Positions 9,144 to 18,777 of a stretch of 64,000 nucleotides of DNA are shown here, piece by piece (position 1 is the stretch's first letter; each line of letters starts with the position of its first letter). The notes under the pieces were generated by a model. That model was not told the DNA's origin. It did no database searches and saw only the letters and a program-made list of their open reading frames with translations. The position numbers and the translations under genes were made by a program. This DNA comes from Alphaproteobacteria bacterium (lineage in GTDB: Bacteria > Pseudomonadota > Alphaproteobacteria > Rhizobiales > CAJQND01): positions 61,138 to 125,137 of the forward strand of contig JAAEUE010000132.1 in assembly GCA_024227565.1 (NCBI GenBank), in the 5' to 3' direction.

Positions 9144-9935
9144 TCAGTCCACGATATTGAAAAGACGGCCCCAACGCACCGATGTGGGCCAGCGCCAAAA
9201 CTGCCAGAAAGCAGTCCCCGGTTGTTGCGAATAGAAGAGCAAGTCAGCACGCCCAACGAAGTTTTCAAACGGAACATAACCGACAGCGGCAAACCTGCTA
9301 TCGGTTGAATTATCCCGATTGTCCCCCATCATGAAATAATGATCGGCCGGCACTTCAAACACACGTGTGTTGTCGAAGTATGTCGGTCCCTGGTCGTGAA
9401 TCACATGCACGACCCCATTAGGGAGAGTCTCATTCAAAACTGCAACTTGTGTAGGCAGTCCACTGGAATTGGTGTCCAGGAACGATCCGATCTTTTCTTG
9501 CTCGGCCGCTTTACCATTTATGTGCACCACGCCATCAATGATCTGCACTCTGTCACCAGGCAGTCCGATGACGCGCTTGATATAATCGGTCTCGTTATCA
9601 GATGGCAATTTGAACACCGCAACATCGCCACGCTCGGGGTTAGAGGCAAAAACCCGGCCTGAGAATGGGAACGGTTTGAAGCGGAACAGCCTCGACTCGC
9701 CCGATCCAATTGAAAAACTAAAGGTGTATTGGCTGTAACCATAGCTCAATTTGGAAACAAACAGATAGTCGCCGATCAGCAATGTCGGGATCATGGAGCC
9801 CGATGGAATGTTGAAAGGCTGATACAAAAACGTGCGGACGACAAACGCGATCAGCAACGCTTGAATCACAACGCGGATGATCTCCCATGCGCCGCCTTCT
9901 GACGACTTTTTGGCCTCGTCCGCCTTTGAGCTCAT
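9144..9935 (-). CDS. lepB: signal peptidase I
   Basis: Signal peptidase I cleaves signal peptides from exported proteins at the inner membrane. With the start at the ATG at 9935 (263 residues) the catalytic Ser is Ser47 in IPSGSMIPTL and the general-base Lys is Lys120 in DYIKRVIGLPGD; MMGDNRDNSTDSR near residue 210 is the conserved box E. One N-terminal membrane helix (residues 19-38) precedes the catalytic domain. An ATG at 9944 is also possible but its purine-rich box is only 2 nt away. It is the first gene of lepB-rnc-era. Confidence 0.94.
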   Translation of the reverse strand: MSSKADEAKKSSEGGAWEIIRVVIQALLIAFVVRTFLYQPFNIPSGSMIPTLLIGDYLFVSKLSYGYSQYTFSFSIGSGESRLFRFKPFPFSGRVFASNPERGDVAVFKLPSDNETDYIKRVIGLPGDRVQIIDGVVHINGKAAEQEKIGSFLDTNSSGLPTQVAVLNETLPNGVVHVIHDQGPTYFDNTRVFEVPADHYFMMGDNRDNSTDSRFAAVGYVPFENFVGRADLLFYSQQPGTAFWQFWRWPTSVRWGRLFNIVD

Positions 9936-10083
9936 ATCCGCCATATCCTCGAGCGTTCCGTATTTGGGCAGATTCTCCAACCTGCAGCCGGTGCGAAGCT
10001 ATAGACCGCTCCAAGTTGAAGCGCAACGAGCTTGAAGTTGTTCTTTATGGCAAACTTGAGCCCTGTGACCTGAAAACCGCAGA

Positions 10084-10500
10084 TCAGCTCTCTGGGTCGT
10101 CGGTGGCCGGCACTGCTTCAATGATGACGAACGCCTGCGCCCACGGGAAATCATCTGTAATCGTGATGTGAACCTTGGGCTGACATCCTGCCGGCATCAT
10201 TCCGGCCAAATGTGCCCCTGCCCCGCCTGTCAGCAGCATGGTGGGCCGCCCCGAAGGCTCGTTGACAACGCCCATATCGCGCCAGAACACACCTTTCCTG
10301 AACCCAGTACCCAATGCCTTGGAACACGCTTCCTTCGCCGCAAATCGTTTAGCATATGAGGCCGCCCGGGCAGAACGGCGGTCGGATTTCATCTGTTCAA
10401 CCTCGGTAAACACCCGATTGATGAAGCGTTCACCGAACCGATCGAGCGTTTTCTCAATGCGTCTAATGTCGATCAGGTCGCTCCCAAGCCCGAGAATCAT
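10084..10500 (-). CDS. acpS: holo-[acyl-carrier-protein] synthase
   Basis: AcpS moves 4'-phosphopantetheine from CoA to a serine of apo-ACP, which activates fatty acid synthesis. The 138-residue protein has the Mg-binding Asp8 in [14 protein letters not shown] and the second signature [15 protein letters not shown] with its Glu near residue 58. The length is normal. The ATG at 10500 overlaps the stop of pdxJ by 4 nt (ATGA), so the two genes are translationally coupled. The gene order pdxJ-acpS-lepB is common in proteobacteria. Confidence 0.95.
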   Translation of the reverse strand: MILGLGSDLIDIRRIEKTLDRFGERFINRVFTEVEQMKSDRRSARAASYAKRFAAKEACSKALGTGFRKGVFWRDMGVVNEPSGRPTMLLTGGAGAHLAGMMPAGCQPKVHITITDDFPWAQAFVIIEAVPATDDPES

Positions 10501-11273
10501 GCAGCCTCGCCAGCTTCAGCCCTGGCCTGGTTCATCAACACCCGCATTTTCTGCATCGCAGGAACCAACCCAAGAAATATGGCCTCTCCCACGAGGAAGT
10601 GCCCGATATTGAGCTCACGCAGTTCGGGCAGAACGGCCACATCCTTCACAGTGTCAAAGGTCAGACCATGTCCGGCATGCATTTCAAGGCCAAGGCCATG
10701 CCCATAGGAGCTGGCATGTGTAATCCGGGCCAGTTCTTTCGCTCTCAAGTCAGCGTTTCGTTGTTCATGGGCCTCACAATAGGCGCCTGTGTGGAGCTCG
10801 ACGATATCTGCTCCAAGTGCTGCAGCGGCATCAAGCTGCTTTTCGTCAGCGTCAATGAACAGCGACACCCGTATCTTGGATTGTTTGAGCTCGTGCACAT
10901 AACGTTTCAGATGTTCCTGCCCGCCGTGGACATTCAAACCGCCCTCGGTTGTCACCTCTTCGCGCTTTTCAGGAACAATACAGGCAGCGTTCGGTTTATG
11001 GGTCAGCGCGATATCCAGCATCTCATCGGTTGCTGCCATTTCAAAATTCAGCGGCAAGGAGACCTCTTGGCGCAAGCGCGCAATATCAATGTCGCTGATA
11101 TGGCGGCGATCTTCGCGCAAATGTGCGGTAATTCCATCCGCGCCGCCGTCAGCGGCCAGGATCGCCGCCCTCACCGGATCGGGATGCCAGCCTCCGCGTG
11201 CATTGCGAATGGTTGCCACGTGGTCAATGTTCACGCCTAATCTGAGATAGTGGTCGGCTGAATGCGAAACCAT
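10497..11273 (-). CDS. pdxJ: pyridoxine 5'-phosphate synthase
   Basis: PdxJ condenses 1-deoxyxylulose 5-phosphate with 3-amino-2-oxopropyl phosphate to pyridoxine 5'-phosphate. The protein (258 residues from the ATG at 11273) shows the family start [19 protein letters not shown], the phosphate and active-site segments [16 protein letters not shown] and [11 protein letters not shown], and the closing [13 protein letters not shown] and [17 protein letters not shown]. The slightly longer open frame begins with TTG and would overlap the DUF2062 gene; the ATG at 11273 lies 5 nt after that gene's stop and is preferred. Confidence 0.96.
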   Translation of the reverse strand: MVSHSADHYLRLGVNIDHVATIRNARGGWHPDPVRAAILAADGGADGITAHLREDRRHISDIDIARLRQEVSLPLNFEMAATDEMLDIALTHKPNAACIVPEKREEVTTEGGLNVHGGQEHLKRYVHELKQSKIRVSLFIDADEKQLDAAAALGADIVELHTGAYCEAHEQRNADLRAKELARITHASSYGHGLGLEMHAGHGLTFDTVKDVAVLPELRELNIGHFLVGEAIFLGLVPAMQKMRVLMNQARAEAGEAA

Positions 11274-11278
11274 TTTTA

Positions 11279-11884
11279 TCAACTCCCGATCGGAGCGTCC
11301 TGCGAAGCGCCTTTGGACTTGTTAAACAGCCGGTCCCGGCGACGCTCCTGGAACGTCTCAACTGCAGTTCTCACCGGGAAGTATGCAATAATTGCGAACG
11401 TAAGGCCAAGGGGTAAACCGCCAACCAGCATGGGGACAAGAACCGGCCCCACAATGTCCCAGAACTGCCCCATAGCCAATCCAGGTTCGGTCAGCACACG
11501 GGTCCAGAAGCCATCTGGCAGGCTTATGTTGATTTCAGATTTCTGCTCTCGGCCCAGCAGAAACCCACCCAGATTGTAGGTAGACAGCCAGATGAACGGA
11601 AACGAGAGCGGATTGCCGAAAAAGGTTCCAAGCGCCGAAGCAAACATGTTGCCGCCAACTGCAGCAGCCAGCACAGCGGCAAGAATGAAGTGCAGGCCCA
11701 TGAACGGAGTGAAAGAAGCCAAAACCCCAGCTGCGCAGCCAATGGCAACCGCGTGGGGTGTGCCTGCGAGCCGCGTGACACGATGCCATACGTAGGTCCA
11801 CGCCCTTTTCCAGCCGCGGTCAGGCCAACACCAGGCTCTGAACCTGGCCTGCCAAGGTGCCTTATCTCGCCGTTTGAATAACAT
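11279..11884 (-). CDS. DUF2062 family membrane protein
   Basis: With the start at the ATG at 11884 the product is 201 residues. It has the DUF2062 pattern: a short polar start (MLFKRRDKAPWQARFRAWCWP), then glycine- and alanine-rich membrane helices with the conserved SFTPFMGLHFILAAVLAAAVGGN and FGNPLSFPFIWLSTYNLG segments. The open frame extends 97 codons further upstream, but that part looks non-coding and its length exceeds the family. The function is unknown. It is the first gene of the DUF2062-pdxJ-acpS unit, with 5 nt to pdxJ. The 294 nt before it hold nothing I can name. Confidence 0.85.
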   Translation of the reverse strand: MLFKRRDKAPWQARFRAWCWPDRGWKRAWTYVWHRVTRLAGTPHAVAIGCAAGVLASFTPFMGLHFILAAVLAAAVGGNMFASALGTFFGNPLSFPFIWLSTYNLGGFLLGREQKSEINISLPDGFWTRVLTEPGLAMGQFWDIVGPVLVPMLVGGLPLGLTFAIIAYFPVRTAVETFQERRRDRLFNKSKGASQDAPIGS

Positions 11885-12178
11885 TCTTGCCTGGGCCCAG
11901 CCGATAATCAAAAACAAACACAGCAAAGTGCGGGGTGTGTAAGGCGCGCCTTCTGGCCGAATCTGTCTTCGGACGGGCGCCGTGCCTTCAGTTCCCACAT
12001 ATACGGTCAGAATGCTAGCAGCAACTTCTTCAAATTTTGTTGCCAAGCGCACAATTGACGCCAGCGCGCATCCCGCCGACTGATTGTACAAAATCTGACA
12101 TGAATTTGGTCTTTCAGTGGCGATAAAAATCCCGTCGAATTGATGTCCGCCCGGTACCGACGCCAAATTCGCCAACCG

Positions 12179-14494
12179 TCACTCGGCACCGGTCATGCGG
12201 CTAACCCCAGTGACCAGCGCTGCTCGGCCAAGTTCGCGCATAATGCGGGTCAAATGCTGCAAATCGCTGACTTCTACAATGATCTTGAAATCATAAACAT
12301 CTGCCGATTGTGTGTTCAGTTCCAAGTTGTTGATGTTTGCCTGCCCATCCGCGATCGTCTGCGCCACTTGCGCCAAAGCGCCAGGTTGGTTCAACACCGT
12401 AACCTGAATGCGGGCTGGAAACGTCTCCTGCGAGCCTTCATGCAGGTCCCAAGTGAGATCGATCCAGCGGTCGGGTTCATCGTCGTACTGGCGCAAGCCA
12501 TCGGAAAAGATTGGATAGATGGTGACCCCCACGTCCGGGGTCATGATGCCCACAATGCGCTCGCCTGGGACCGCGCCCGTATCCAACGAGATGGTGAACG
12601 GCAAATTTCCTTTGAGCCCGCGCACAGGAATCGCTCCTGAATCTTGCCGCTTGGGTCGCCCGCGGGGTAATGAGATATACTGGCCCAAGGACTTCAGCTT
12701 CTGGCTCACGCCAAATCCCGGCTTGGGCGCTGTGTCTTCCACACCAATGCCCAGCGCCTTCAGCACATCCGCACAAGCAATTTCTCCACGTCCGATCTTC
12801 GCCAACACATCGTCCAGGTTCTTCTCACCCAACCGTTCGATGGCGATCTGCAATTCTTCATCTTCAACCGCAGCAGTTTGAACTTTCAGCGCCCGATCCA
12901 GGATCTCCCGGCCGAGCCCGGCATATTGCTGGCGCAGGGCAAGACGTGTGGCCCGACGGATCGCGGCGCGTGCTTTGCCGGTGATGACGAATTTTTCCCA
13001 CGCTGCCGGTGGCACCTGGGCCTCCGAGCGCACAATCTCAACCTCGTCGCCATTTTTGAGCTCGGTGATAAGCGGAGCATGGCGCCCATTGATCAAGCAG
13101 CCAACGCAGGTGTCGCCCACATTGGTATGCACAGCATAGGCAAAATCAATAGGCGTCGCGCCGCTAGGCAACGCAATGAGGTCACCGTTGGGGGTAAAGC
13201 AGAACACCTGATCATGGAACAGTTCAAGCTTTGTGTGCTCGAGAAACTCTTTTGGTCCGTCGCCTTCCGACAGCATGTCAACCAGATGGCTCAACCAGCG
13301 ATAGGCATTTGCATCAGACGCCAGTGCGTGATTGTCAGGCGCCTCGCCATTCTCTTGGGTTCCGCCGTTTGCCCCCGCGTCACCATCCTGCGTTTCGGCT
13401 GTCCCCAGATCGCGATAGAGAGAATGGGCCGCAACACCATGCTCGGCGATATCGTGCATTTCGTGAGTGCGGATTTGGAGCTCGATCCGTTTGCGATGGG
13501 GCCCCACAACGGTGGTGTGCAGGGATTGATAGTTGTTGGTCTTCGGGTTCGAGATGTAATCCTTGAACCGGCCAGGCACGACCCTCCAGGTCTGATGAAC
13601 AACCCCAAGTGCGGTGTAACAATCATCCATATTTTCGACCACAACGCGAAAACCATAGATGTCGGAGAGCTGGCCCAGAGATATCTGTTTTCTCTCCATT
13701 TTCCGCCAAATGGAATAGGGTCGCTTCTCGCGCCCGCTCACGCTCGCCGGAATATGGTGCTCTTCAAGCTTCTGGGTGAGCGCCTGTTCGATTTCGCGCA
13801 ACAGGTTGCCAGATTCCTGACGCAGCGCCTTGAGGCGCGCTGTTATGGTCGCATGGGCCTCTTCGTTCAGAACCTTGAACGAGATGTCATCCAGCTCATC
13901 GCGCATGGCCTGCATGCCGATCCGGCCGGCCAATGGCGCATAAATGTCCATGGTTTCTTGCGCAATGCGTTCGCGCTTGTCTTTGCGCATATGGCCAAGG
14001 GTACGCATGTTGTGGAGCCGGTCGGCAAGCTTGACCAGCAGCACACGGATATCATCTGAGATCGCCAGCAGGAACTTGCGCAGGTTTTCCGCCTGCGCAG
14101 CTTCCTTTGTCACCAGATCGAGCCGCTTCAGCTTGGTTAGCCCGTCAACCAATCCTGCGATCTCCGAACCAAAGAGCTCATCGATCTCCTGCTTGGTGGC
14201 TTCGGTATCCTCGATGGTGTCATGCAATAAAGCAGCAGCGATCGTGGCATCATCAAGCTTCAGATCAATCAAGATCGCAGCCACAGCAAGGGGATGAGAA
14301 AAGTAAGGATCGCCTGAGGCCCGCTTCTGGCTGCCATGGGCTTTCATGGCGTAAACGTAAGCTCGGTTCAGAAGTGCTTCGTCAGCGTCGGGGTCATAGC
14401 TGGTAACCTGTTCCACCAGCTCAAACTGGCGCAGCAGCGAGGGTGTTTTGGCTGTCTGTGGTTCAGGAGGCGCTGCAGCGGAAGTTTGGGCCAT
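12179..14494 (-). CDS. rsh: bifunctional (p)ppGpp synthetase/hydrolase
   Basis: The single Rel/Spo homologue of alphaproteobacteria makes and degrades the alarmone (p)ppGpp in the stringent response. The 771-residue protein has an intact HD hydrolase site (ALLHDTIEDT near residue 89), the synthetase domain with KDYISNPKTNNYQSLHTTV near 320, a TGS domain near 410-470 (FTPNGDLIALPSGATPIDFAYAVH) and a C-terminal ACT domain. Both catalytic halves look complete, so it should be bifunctional. It lies downstream of rpoZ on the same strand, but a strong terminator separates them, so rsh probably has its own promoter or depends on readthrough. Confidence 0.96.
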   Translation of the reverse strand: MAQTSAAAPPEPQTAKTPSLLRQFELVEQVTSYDPDADEALLNRAYVYAMKAHGSQKRASGDPYFSHPLAVAAILIDLKLDDATIAAALLHDTIEDTEATKQEIDELFGSEIAGLVDGLTKLKRLDLVTKEAAQAENLRKFLLAISDDIRVLLVKLADRLHNMRTLGHMRKDKRERIAQETMDIYAPLAGRIGMQAMRDELDDISFKVLNEEAHATITARLKALRQESGNLLREIEQALTQKLEEHHIPASVSGREKRPYSIWRKMERKQISLGQLSDIYGFRVVVENMDDCYTALGVVHQTWRVVPGRFKDYISNPKTNNYQSLHTTVVGPHRKRIELQIRTHEMHDIAEHGVAAHSLYRDLGTAETQDGDAGANGGTQENGEAPDNHALASDANAYRWLSHLVDMLSEGDGPKEFLEHTKLELFHDQVFCFTPNGDLIALPSGATPIDFAYAVHTNVGDTCVGCLINGRHAPLITELKNGDEVEIVRSEAQVPPAAWEKFVITGKARAAIRRATRLALRQQYAGLGREILDRALKVQTAAVEDEELQIAIERLGEKNLDDVLAKIGRGEIACADVLKALGIGVEDTAPKPGFGVSQKLKSLGQYISLPRGRPKRQDSGAIPVRGLKGNLPFTISLDTGAVPGERIVGIMTPDVGVTIYPIFSDGLRQYDDEPDRWIDLTWDLHEGSQETFPARIQVTVLNQPGALAQVAQTIADGQANINNLELNTQSADVYDFKIIVEVSDLQHLTRIMRELGRAALVTGVSRMTGAE

Positions 14495-14507
14495 ACCAGA
14501 TCATACA

Positions 14508-14550
14508 ACAAAAAACTAAAAAGCCGGAACGTGGTGTCACGTCCCGGCTT
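14508..14550 (-). terminator. rho-independent terminator after rpoZ
   Basis: On the minus strand a stem AAGCCGG/CCGGCTT (14544-14550 with 14521-14527), extended inside by ACGTG/CACGT, is followed by TTTTTAGTTTTTTG (14520-14508). It lies 29 nt after the rpoZ stop and 13 nt before the rsh start codon. Confidence 0.85.
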
Positions 14551-14579
14551 GGATTACATTCAAACAGTCGCCTCTTCGC

Positions 14580-14990
14580 TCAAAGGCCGGAACGCGTGCT
14601 GCCTGGGCTGTCTGCCGGTGGCAGGCCTTCAAGACCCCGTAACAGATCTTCCTCGGTCATGCGGTCCATGGGCACCTCATCATCAGGAACACCTGGGATA
14701 ACCTCAGCTGCAGCACCATCCGCTGCCAGCATCGGCACCACATCAGATTCAGGTTCATCCACCTCAACATGCTTCTGCATGGAGTGGACCAGATCTTCCT
14801 TCAGGTCCTCTTTATCGACTGTGATGTCGGCTATTTCGCGCAAAGCCACCACAGGGTTTTTGTCATTGTCCCGGTCAATGGTCAGGGGCGCCCCTTGCGA
14901 GATCGTCCGTGCCCGGTGGCTTGCCAGAAGAACCAGTTCAAACCGGTTCGGCACTTTATCAATGCAGTCTTCGACGGTGACACGCGCCAT
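14580..14990 (-). CDS. rpoZ: RNA polymerase omega subunit
   Basis: The 136-residue protein begins with the omega signature [23 protein letters not shown] (features: [25 protein letters not shown]), followed by the conserved [15 protein letters not shown]. Omega helps RNA polymerase assembly and, in many bacteria, forms part of a ppGpp site, which fits its position just before rsh. The C-terminal 70 residues are acidic and longer than in E. coli, as is common in alphaproteobacteria. Confidence 0.96.
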   Translation of the reverse strand: MARVTVEDCIDKVPNRFELVLLASHRARTISQGAPLTIDRDNDKNPVVALREIADITVDKEDLKEDLVHSMQKHVEVDEPESDVVPMLAADGAAAEVIPGVPDDEVPMDRMTEEDLLRGLEGLPPADSPGSTRSGL

Positions 14991-15133
14991 ATCGCTCGTC
15001 TCCTAGCTCAAATATGTTCGGATTCTTTGCTCTATGTATGCTTTTGCGTTGCACAAAGCAAGCACTCAAGATCAATCAAATCAATCGATACCTGATCATG
15101 CGACACAAGTGTTAACAGACTGCCGCAACACAT

Positions 15134-15670
15134 TCACAATCGGGTGGCTGAAAGAATGCCCCCTGCCCGGTCACAGGCAATGTTTCTGGCTAAGCTTTTC
15201 GCTGTTTTACCGTTCACCGGATGATGCCACCCAGGGGCAATTTCCGCCAAAGGAACAATCACGAACGGGCGGTTCACAATCCCTGGGTGCGGCAAGCTCA
15301 ACGGCTTGAACCCAAGTTCAGTCCGGCCGCCCCTCTCTTTTGATGATCCGATGACACGGCCGTGCCAGTCCAGCAAGTCAATATCAAGGGTCCTCGCCCC
15401 CCAACGCTCGCCGCGGGCTCTTGCTGCAAACTTTTCAAGCCTGTGCAACCTGATGAGAAGCGCCTCAGGCGGTGCAATGCAGTCAATGGAGACAACCGCA
15501 TTCACATAGTCAGGTTGGCCGCCGACGCCATAGGCACAGGTGCTGTAGGCCTTGGATCGCTTGACGACAGCAATACCGTTCGTCTGCATTTCCCTCAACG
15601 CACACCGCAAAGTCTCCAACGGTGTGCCCCAGGGACCGGACAAATTGCTACCAAGGCCTAGTAGGATCAT
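15134..15670 (-). CDS. folK: 2-amino-4-hydroxy-6-hydroxymethyldihydropteridine pyrophosphokinase
   Basis: FolK transfers pyrophosphate from ATP to hydroxymethyl-dihydropterin in folate synthesis. With the ATG at 15670 the 178-residue protein starts MILLGLGSNLSGPWGTP, as expected for the family. The signature RWGARTLDIDLL with its Mg-binding Asp pair is near residue 90, and the closing LPHPGIVNRPFVIVPLAEIAP is typical. The open frame continues 8 codons upstream, but the later ATG fits the family start. The gene lies 143 nt upstream of rpoZ. Confidence 0.95.
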   Translation of the reverse strand: MILLGLGSNLSGPWGTPLETLRCALREMQTNGIAVVKRSKAYSTCAYGVGGQPDYVNAVVSIDCIAPPEALLIRLHRLEKFAARARGERWGARTLDIDLLDWHGRVIGSSKERGGRTELGFKPLSLPHPGIVNRPFVIVPLAEIAPGWHHPVNGKTAKSLARNIACDRAGGILSATRL

Positions 15671-15877
15671 CACAGCTCTAACGTATCTGGACAATATTCA
15701 GCGCGTTGCACCCTATAGCTGGTAGCCAAGAAAGATGCGACAGGTTAAAACCACATCGCGCATCAGCGCACAGATTAGGACTTTGCCGGTTTGACCCGCG
15801 ATTACGGATCAAACCTCTATTGAGACGATTTCACAATAGGCTCTCACGAGCAAAATTCTTTTTTTCAAGGAGTTATT

Positions 15878-16519
15878 ATGCATTTCTACCCCACCGAGCG
15901 CGTCGGATTGTTCATTGATGGCGCCAACCTTTATGCCACGGCAAGATCGTTGAATTTCGATATCGACTACCGCAAGCTGCTCGACTATTTTCGCGGCCAG
16001 GCCAAGCTCATCCGTGCAAATTACTACACGGCCATGATGGAGGATGCGGACTATTCGCCTATCCGTCCACTGGTTGATTGGCTCGACTACAATGGCTTTT
16101 CGGTGGTTACAAAGCCCACCAAGGAGTTCACTGACTCTGCCGGACGCCGCAAAATCAAAGGCAATATGGATATCGAGATTGCTGTAGACATCATGGAACT
16201 CGCCAGCGAACTCGATCATGTGGTGCTGTTTTCAGGGGACGGAGATTTTCGCCGCCTTGTAGAAGCCATTCAACGCAAGGGCCTGCGGGTTACGGTGGTT
16301 TCCACATTGAAGACCAAGCCGCCCATGGTGGCCGATGACCTGCGCCGGCAAACCGATGTTTTTGTCGAGATCATGTCTCTGTCAGATCAAATTGGCCGTG
16401 CCGGCGGCCAGCGCAAACCGCGCCCGCAGGAGACCCAGGCCGACCCCGCGGAAGATGAAGCCGAATACGATCAAAATGATGATGGGCAGGACGATTTTGA
16501 GGAATTCGCAGACATCTGA
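15878..16519 (+). CDS. NYN (LabA/DUF88) domain protein, probable ribonuclease
   Basis: The 213-residue protein matches the LabA-like NYN domain, a PIN-related nuclease fold. Acidic residues for metal binding are visible in RVGLFIDGANLY, KGNMDIEIAVDIMEL and VVLFSGDGDFRRLVEAI. The C-terminal 45 residues are acidic and low in complexity. LabA-like proteins are tied to RNA turnover or regulation in other bacteria, but the target here is unknown. The start follows a good ribosome site (AAGGAG, 7 nt spacing). The 207 nt before it hold a short inverted repeat (CTATTG/CAATAG, 15817-15839) and no gene. Confidence 0.88.
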   Translation: MHFYPTERVGLFIDGANLYATARSLNFDIDYRKLLDYFRGQAKLIRANYYTAMMEDADYSPIRPLVDWLDYNGFSVVTKPTKEFTDSAGRRKIKGNMDIEIAVDIMELASELDHVVLFSGDGDFRRLVEAIQRKGLRVTVVSTLKTKPPMVADDLRRQTDVFVEIMSLSDQIGRAGGQRKPRPQETQADPAEDEAEYDQNDDGQDDFEEFADI

Positions 16520-16545
16520 CCCCTCATCTGCTTGTAAGGTTTGAC

Positions 16546-17193
16546 ATGCGCCCTCCGGTAATTCCATCTGAACCTGACAAATCATGCCGCCTGTGCCCGC
16601 GCCTGGCCGCTTTTCTGGATGAGCAACGCGAAGCCCACCCCGACTGGTATAATGGTCCGGTGCAATCGTTTGGCCCTGCCACTGCATGCGTTCTCATTGT
16701 GGGCCTGGCACCTGGCATGCAGGGGGCAAACAAGACGGGCCGGCCTTTCACCGGGGACTGGGCCGGCGATCTGCTCTATGGCACGCTAGACACATTCGGC
16801 TTCTCGCGCGGCACCTTCGCAGCGCGGCCTGATGATGGCCTGGAACTGGTGGATTGCATGATCACCAACGCCGTGCGCTGCCTGCCGCCCCAAAACAAGC
16901 CGGTTGGCGCAGAAATCCGCACCTGCAATCAACACCTTGTCCAACGCATCAATGAGCTGCCAAACTTGCGCGCCATCCTGGCGCTTGGGCGCATTGCCCA
17001 CGATGCAACTCTCATGGCCCTGGGGGAAAAACGCAGTGCACATCCCTTCACGCATGCCGCTCAGCACACATTTGCAGATCTGACCTTGTTCGACAGCTAC
17101 CATTGCTCCCGCTACAACACCAACACCCGGCGCCTCACACCGGAGATGTTCGAGACGGTTTTTGCGAATATGCGCTCCTTCCTGGACTCTTGA
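16546..17193 (+). CDS. family 5 (UdgB-type) uracil-DNA glycosylase
   Basis: The 215-residue protein removes uracil (and possibly other deaminated bases) from DNA. The motif LIVGLAPGMQGANKTGRPFTGD near residue 50 is the motif A of family 5 enzymes, which lack the catalytic Asp of other families. Four Cys that can hold a 4Fe-4S cluster are present (CRLCP near residue 13, CMITNAVRC and a following CNQH). The closing DSYHCSRYNTNTRRLT provides the His loop. It lies 26 nt after the NYN gene on the same strand, so the two are probably cotranscribed. Confidence 0.88.
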   Translation: MRPPVIPSEPDKSCRLCPRLAAFLDEQREAHPDWYNGPVQSFGPATACVLIVGLAPGMQGANKTGRPFTGDWAGDLLYGTLDTFGFSRGTFAARPDDGLELVDCMITNAVRCLPPQNKPVGAEIRTCNQHLVQRINELPNLRAILALGRIAHDATLMALGEKRSAHPFTHAAQHTFADLTLFDSYHCSRYNTNTRRLTPEMFETVFANMRSFLDS

Positions 17194-17223
17194 TCCTTCA
17201 AAATCCGCCGTAAAAAAAGATGC

Positions 17224-17241
17224 CGTTCGATAAAACGAACG
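17224..17241. promoter_or_regulatory. inverted repeat upstream of metY
   Basis: CGTTCG and CGAACG are perfect inverted copies around ATAAAA, about 100 nt before the metY start; a further GTTCG follows at 17245. It could be an operator for a methionine/SAM-responsive regulator, but no such regulator is encoded nearby and a short RNA hairpin is also possible. Confidence 0.4.
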
Positions 17242-17342
17242 ATTGTTCGGCGTTATTTGCACTGATATAAGCCTTTTGGGATCTGGCAGGCCGAACAGTG
17301 CCTTGCTTGTAAGTTTACGGACCAACACGCGGAGATTTTTTC

Positions 17343-18629
17343 ATGGCACTCGACGACACCCCAGGTTTTGACACACTGGCCATTCACGCCGGTTCGGCCC
17401 CCGATCCAACAACGGGCGCCCGTGCGACGCCGATCTATCAGACAACGTCATTCGTTTTTGACGATGTTGATCATGCGGCAGCCCTGTTCGGTCTTCAGGC
17501 CTTTGGCAACATCTACACACGCATCACAAACCCCACACAGGCTGTGCTCGAAGAAAAGGTCGCCGCGCTTGAGGGCGGCACCGCAGCGCTCGCCACCTCC
17601 TCAGGTCACGCAGCGCAGCTTCTGGCGTTCCACACGATGATGGATGCTGGCGACGAGTTTGTCGCCGTGCGCCAGCTTTATGGCGGCTCAATCAATCAAT
17701 TCAATCATTCCTTCAAATCCTTTGACTGGAAGGTCAACTGGGCCGACGCGGACGACATGGACAGCATCGAAAAGGCCATTACGGCCAAGACCAAGGCGAT
17801 CTTCTGCGAATCCATTGCCAACCCGGGCGGTGTGGTCACAGATCTTGAGGGCATCTCCAAGATCGCGCGGCGCGCCGGAGTGCCCTTGATCGTCGACAAC
17901 ACCCTTGCAACCCCATACCTGTGCCGCCCCATCGAACACGGCGCCGATCTGGTCATCCATTCCCTCACCAAATTCATAGGCGGCCACGGCAACTCAATGG
18001 GCGGCATGATCGTCGATGCCGGCACCTTCAATTGGTCCCGCGAAGGCCGCTACCCCAAATTGTCGGAGCCTTGTGAGAGCTACAACGGCATGCGCTTGCA
18101 CGAAACCTTCGGCAACATCGCCTTTGCCATTGCCTGCCGGGTTTTGGGATTGCGCGATCTGGGCATGTGCATCTCCCCGTTCAACGCCTTCTTGATCCTG
18201 ACCGGCGCTGAAACCTTGAGCTTGCGCATGCAACGCCATTGCGACAATGCCAAAAAGGTGGCCGAGTGGCTGTCCACCCACAAGAACGTCTCGTGGATCA
18301 GCTATGCCGGCCTGCCGGGCGACCGGCACCACACTCTGCAGCAGAAATATTGCCCCAACGGCGCAGGTGCCGTTTTCACCTTCGGGCTGAAGGGTGGTTA
18401 TGATGCCGGCGTCAAGCTGGTTTCCAACGTCAACGTGTTGAGCCATCTGGCCAACCTCGGCGACACCCGCTCTTTGATCGTCCACCCTTCCTCCACCACC
18501 CACAAGCAGCTCTCCGAGCAACAACAAATTTCTGCCGGCGCTGGCCCAGACGTGGTGCGGCTCTCTATCGGGATTGAGGATCCCAAGGACATCATTGCCG
18601 ACCTTGAGCAGGCCATGAAAGCGGGCTAG
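17343..18629 (+). CDS. metY: O-acetylhomoserine sulfhydrylase
   Basis: The 428-residue protein is a PLP enzyme of the Cys/Met-metabolism family that makes homocysteine from O-acetylhomoserine and sulfide. The PLP-binding Lys is Lys210 in IHSLTKFIGGHGNSMGG. The start GFDTLAIHAGSAPDPTTGARATPIYQTTSF, the ALEGGTAALATSSGHAAQLLAF segment and the length (about 430, longer than MetB/MetC) point to the MetY type. It has its own promoter region of about 150 nt and ends at a clear terminator, so it is monocistronic. Confidence 0.93.
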   Translation: MALDDTPGFDTLAIHAGSAPDPTTGARATPIYQTTSFVFDDVDHAAALFGLQAFGNIYTRITNPTQAVLEEKVAALEGGTAALATSSGHAAQLLAFHTMMDAGDEFVAVRQLYGGSINQFNHSFKSFDWKVNWADADDMDSIEKAITAKTKAIFCESIANPGGVVTDLEGISKIARRAGVPLIVDNTLATPYLCRPIEHGADLVIHSLTKFIGGHGNSMGGMIVDAGTFNWSREGRYPKLSEPCESYNGMRLHETFGNIAFAIACRVLGLRDLGMCISPFNAFLILTGAETLSLRMQRHCDNAKKVAEWLSTHKNVSWISYAGLPGDRHHTLQQKYCPNGAGAVFTFGLKGGYDAGVKLVSNVNVLSHLANLGDTRSLIVHPSSTTHKQLSEQQQISAGAGPDVVRLSIGIEDPKDIIADLEQAMKAG

Positions 18630-18653
18630 CAGCCAGTCCTGCCAACACATAGG

Positions 18654-18680
18654 ACCCCGGCCATCGCGCCGGGGTTTATG
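18654..18680 (+). terminator. rho-independent terminator after metY
   Basis: ACCCCGGC (18654-18661) pairs perfectly with GCCGGGGT (18668-18675) around a 6-nt loop, followed by a short T-rich tail. It lies 24 nt after the metY stop. Confidence 0.75.
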
Positions 18681-18777
18681 TGCGGCGCACAAATATTTTT
18701 ATGCGTTAATTCAACACCCTGCACGCAGTTGGGTTCGTTTGGCAGTTTTTTAGTTATGCGCGCTGGCAGGTCGTGAT

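Noticed and set aside
12878..14059. 393-codon open frame on the plus strand
   Set aside because: It lies fully antisense to rsh, which has all its domains; the product resembles no protein and the frame is a by-product of codon bias.
17260..17342. SAM-II riboswitch before metY, suggested by GCACTGATATAA and a later AGTGC
   Set aside because: The conserved second half of SAM-II (GATAAA then AGCTAA) is absent, so the likeness is limited to a short CTGAT-TAA stretch.
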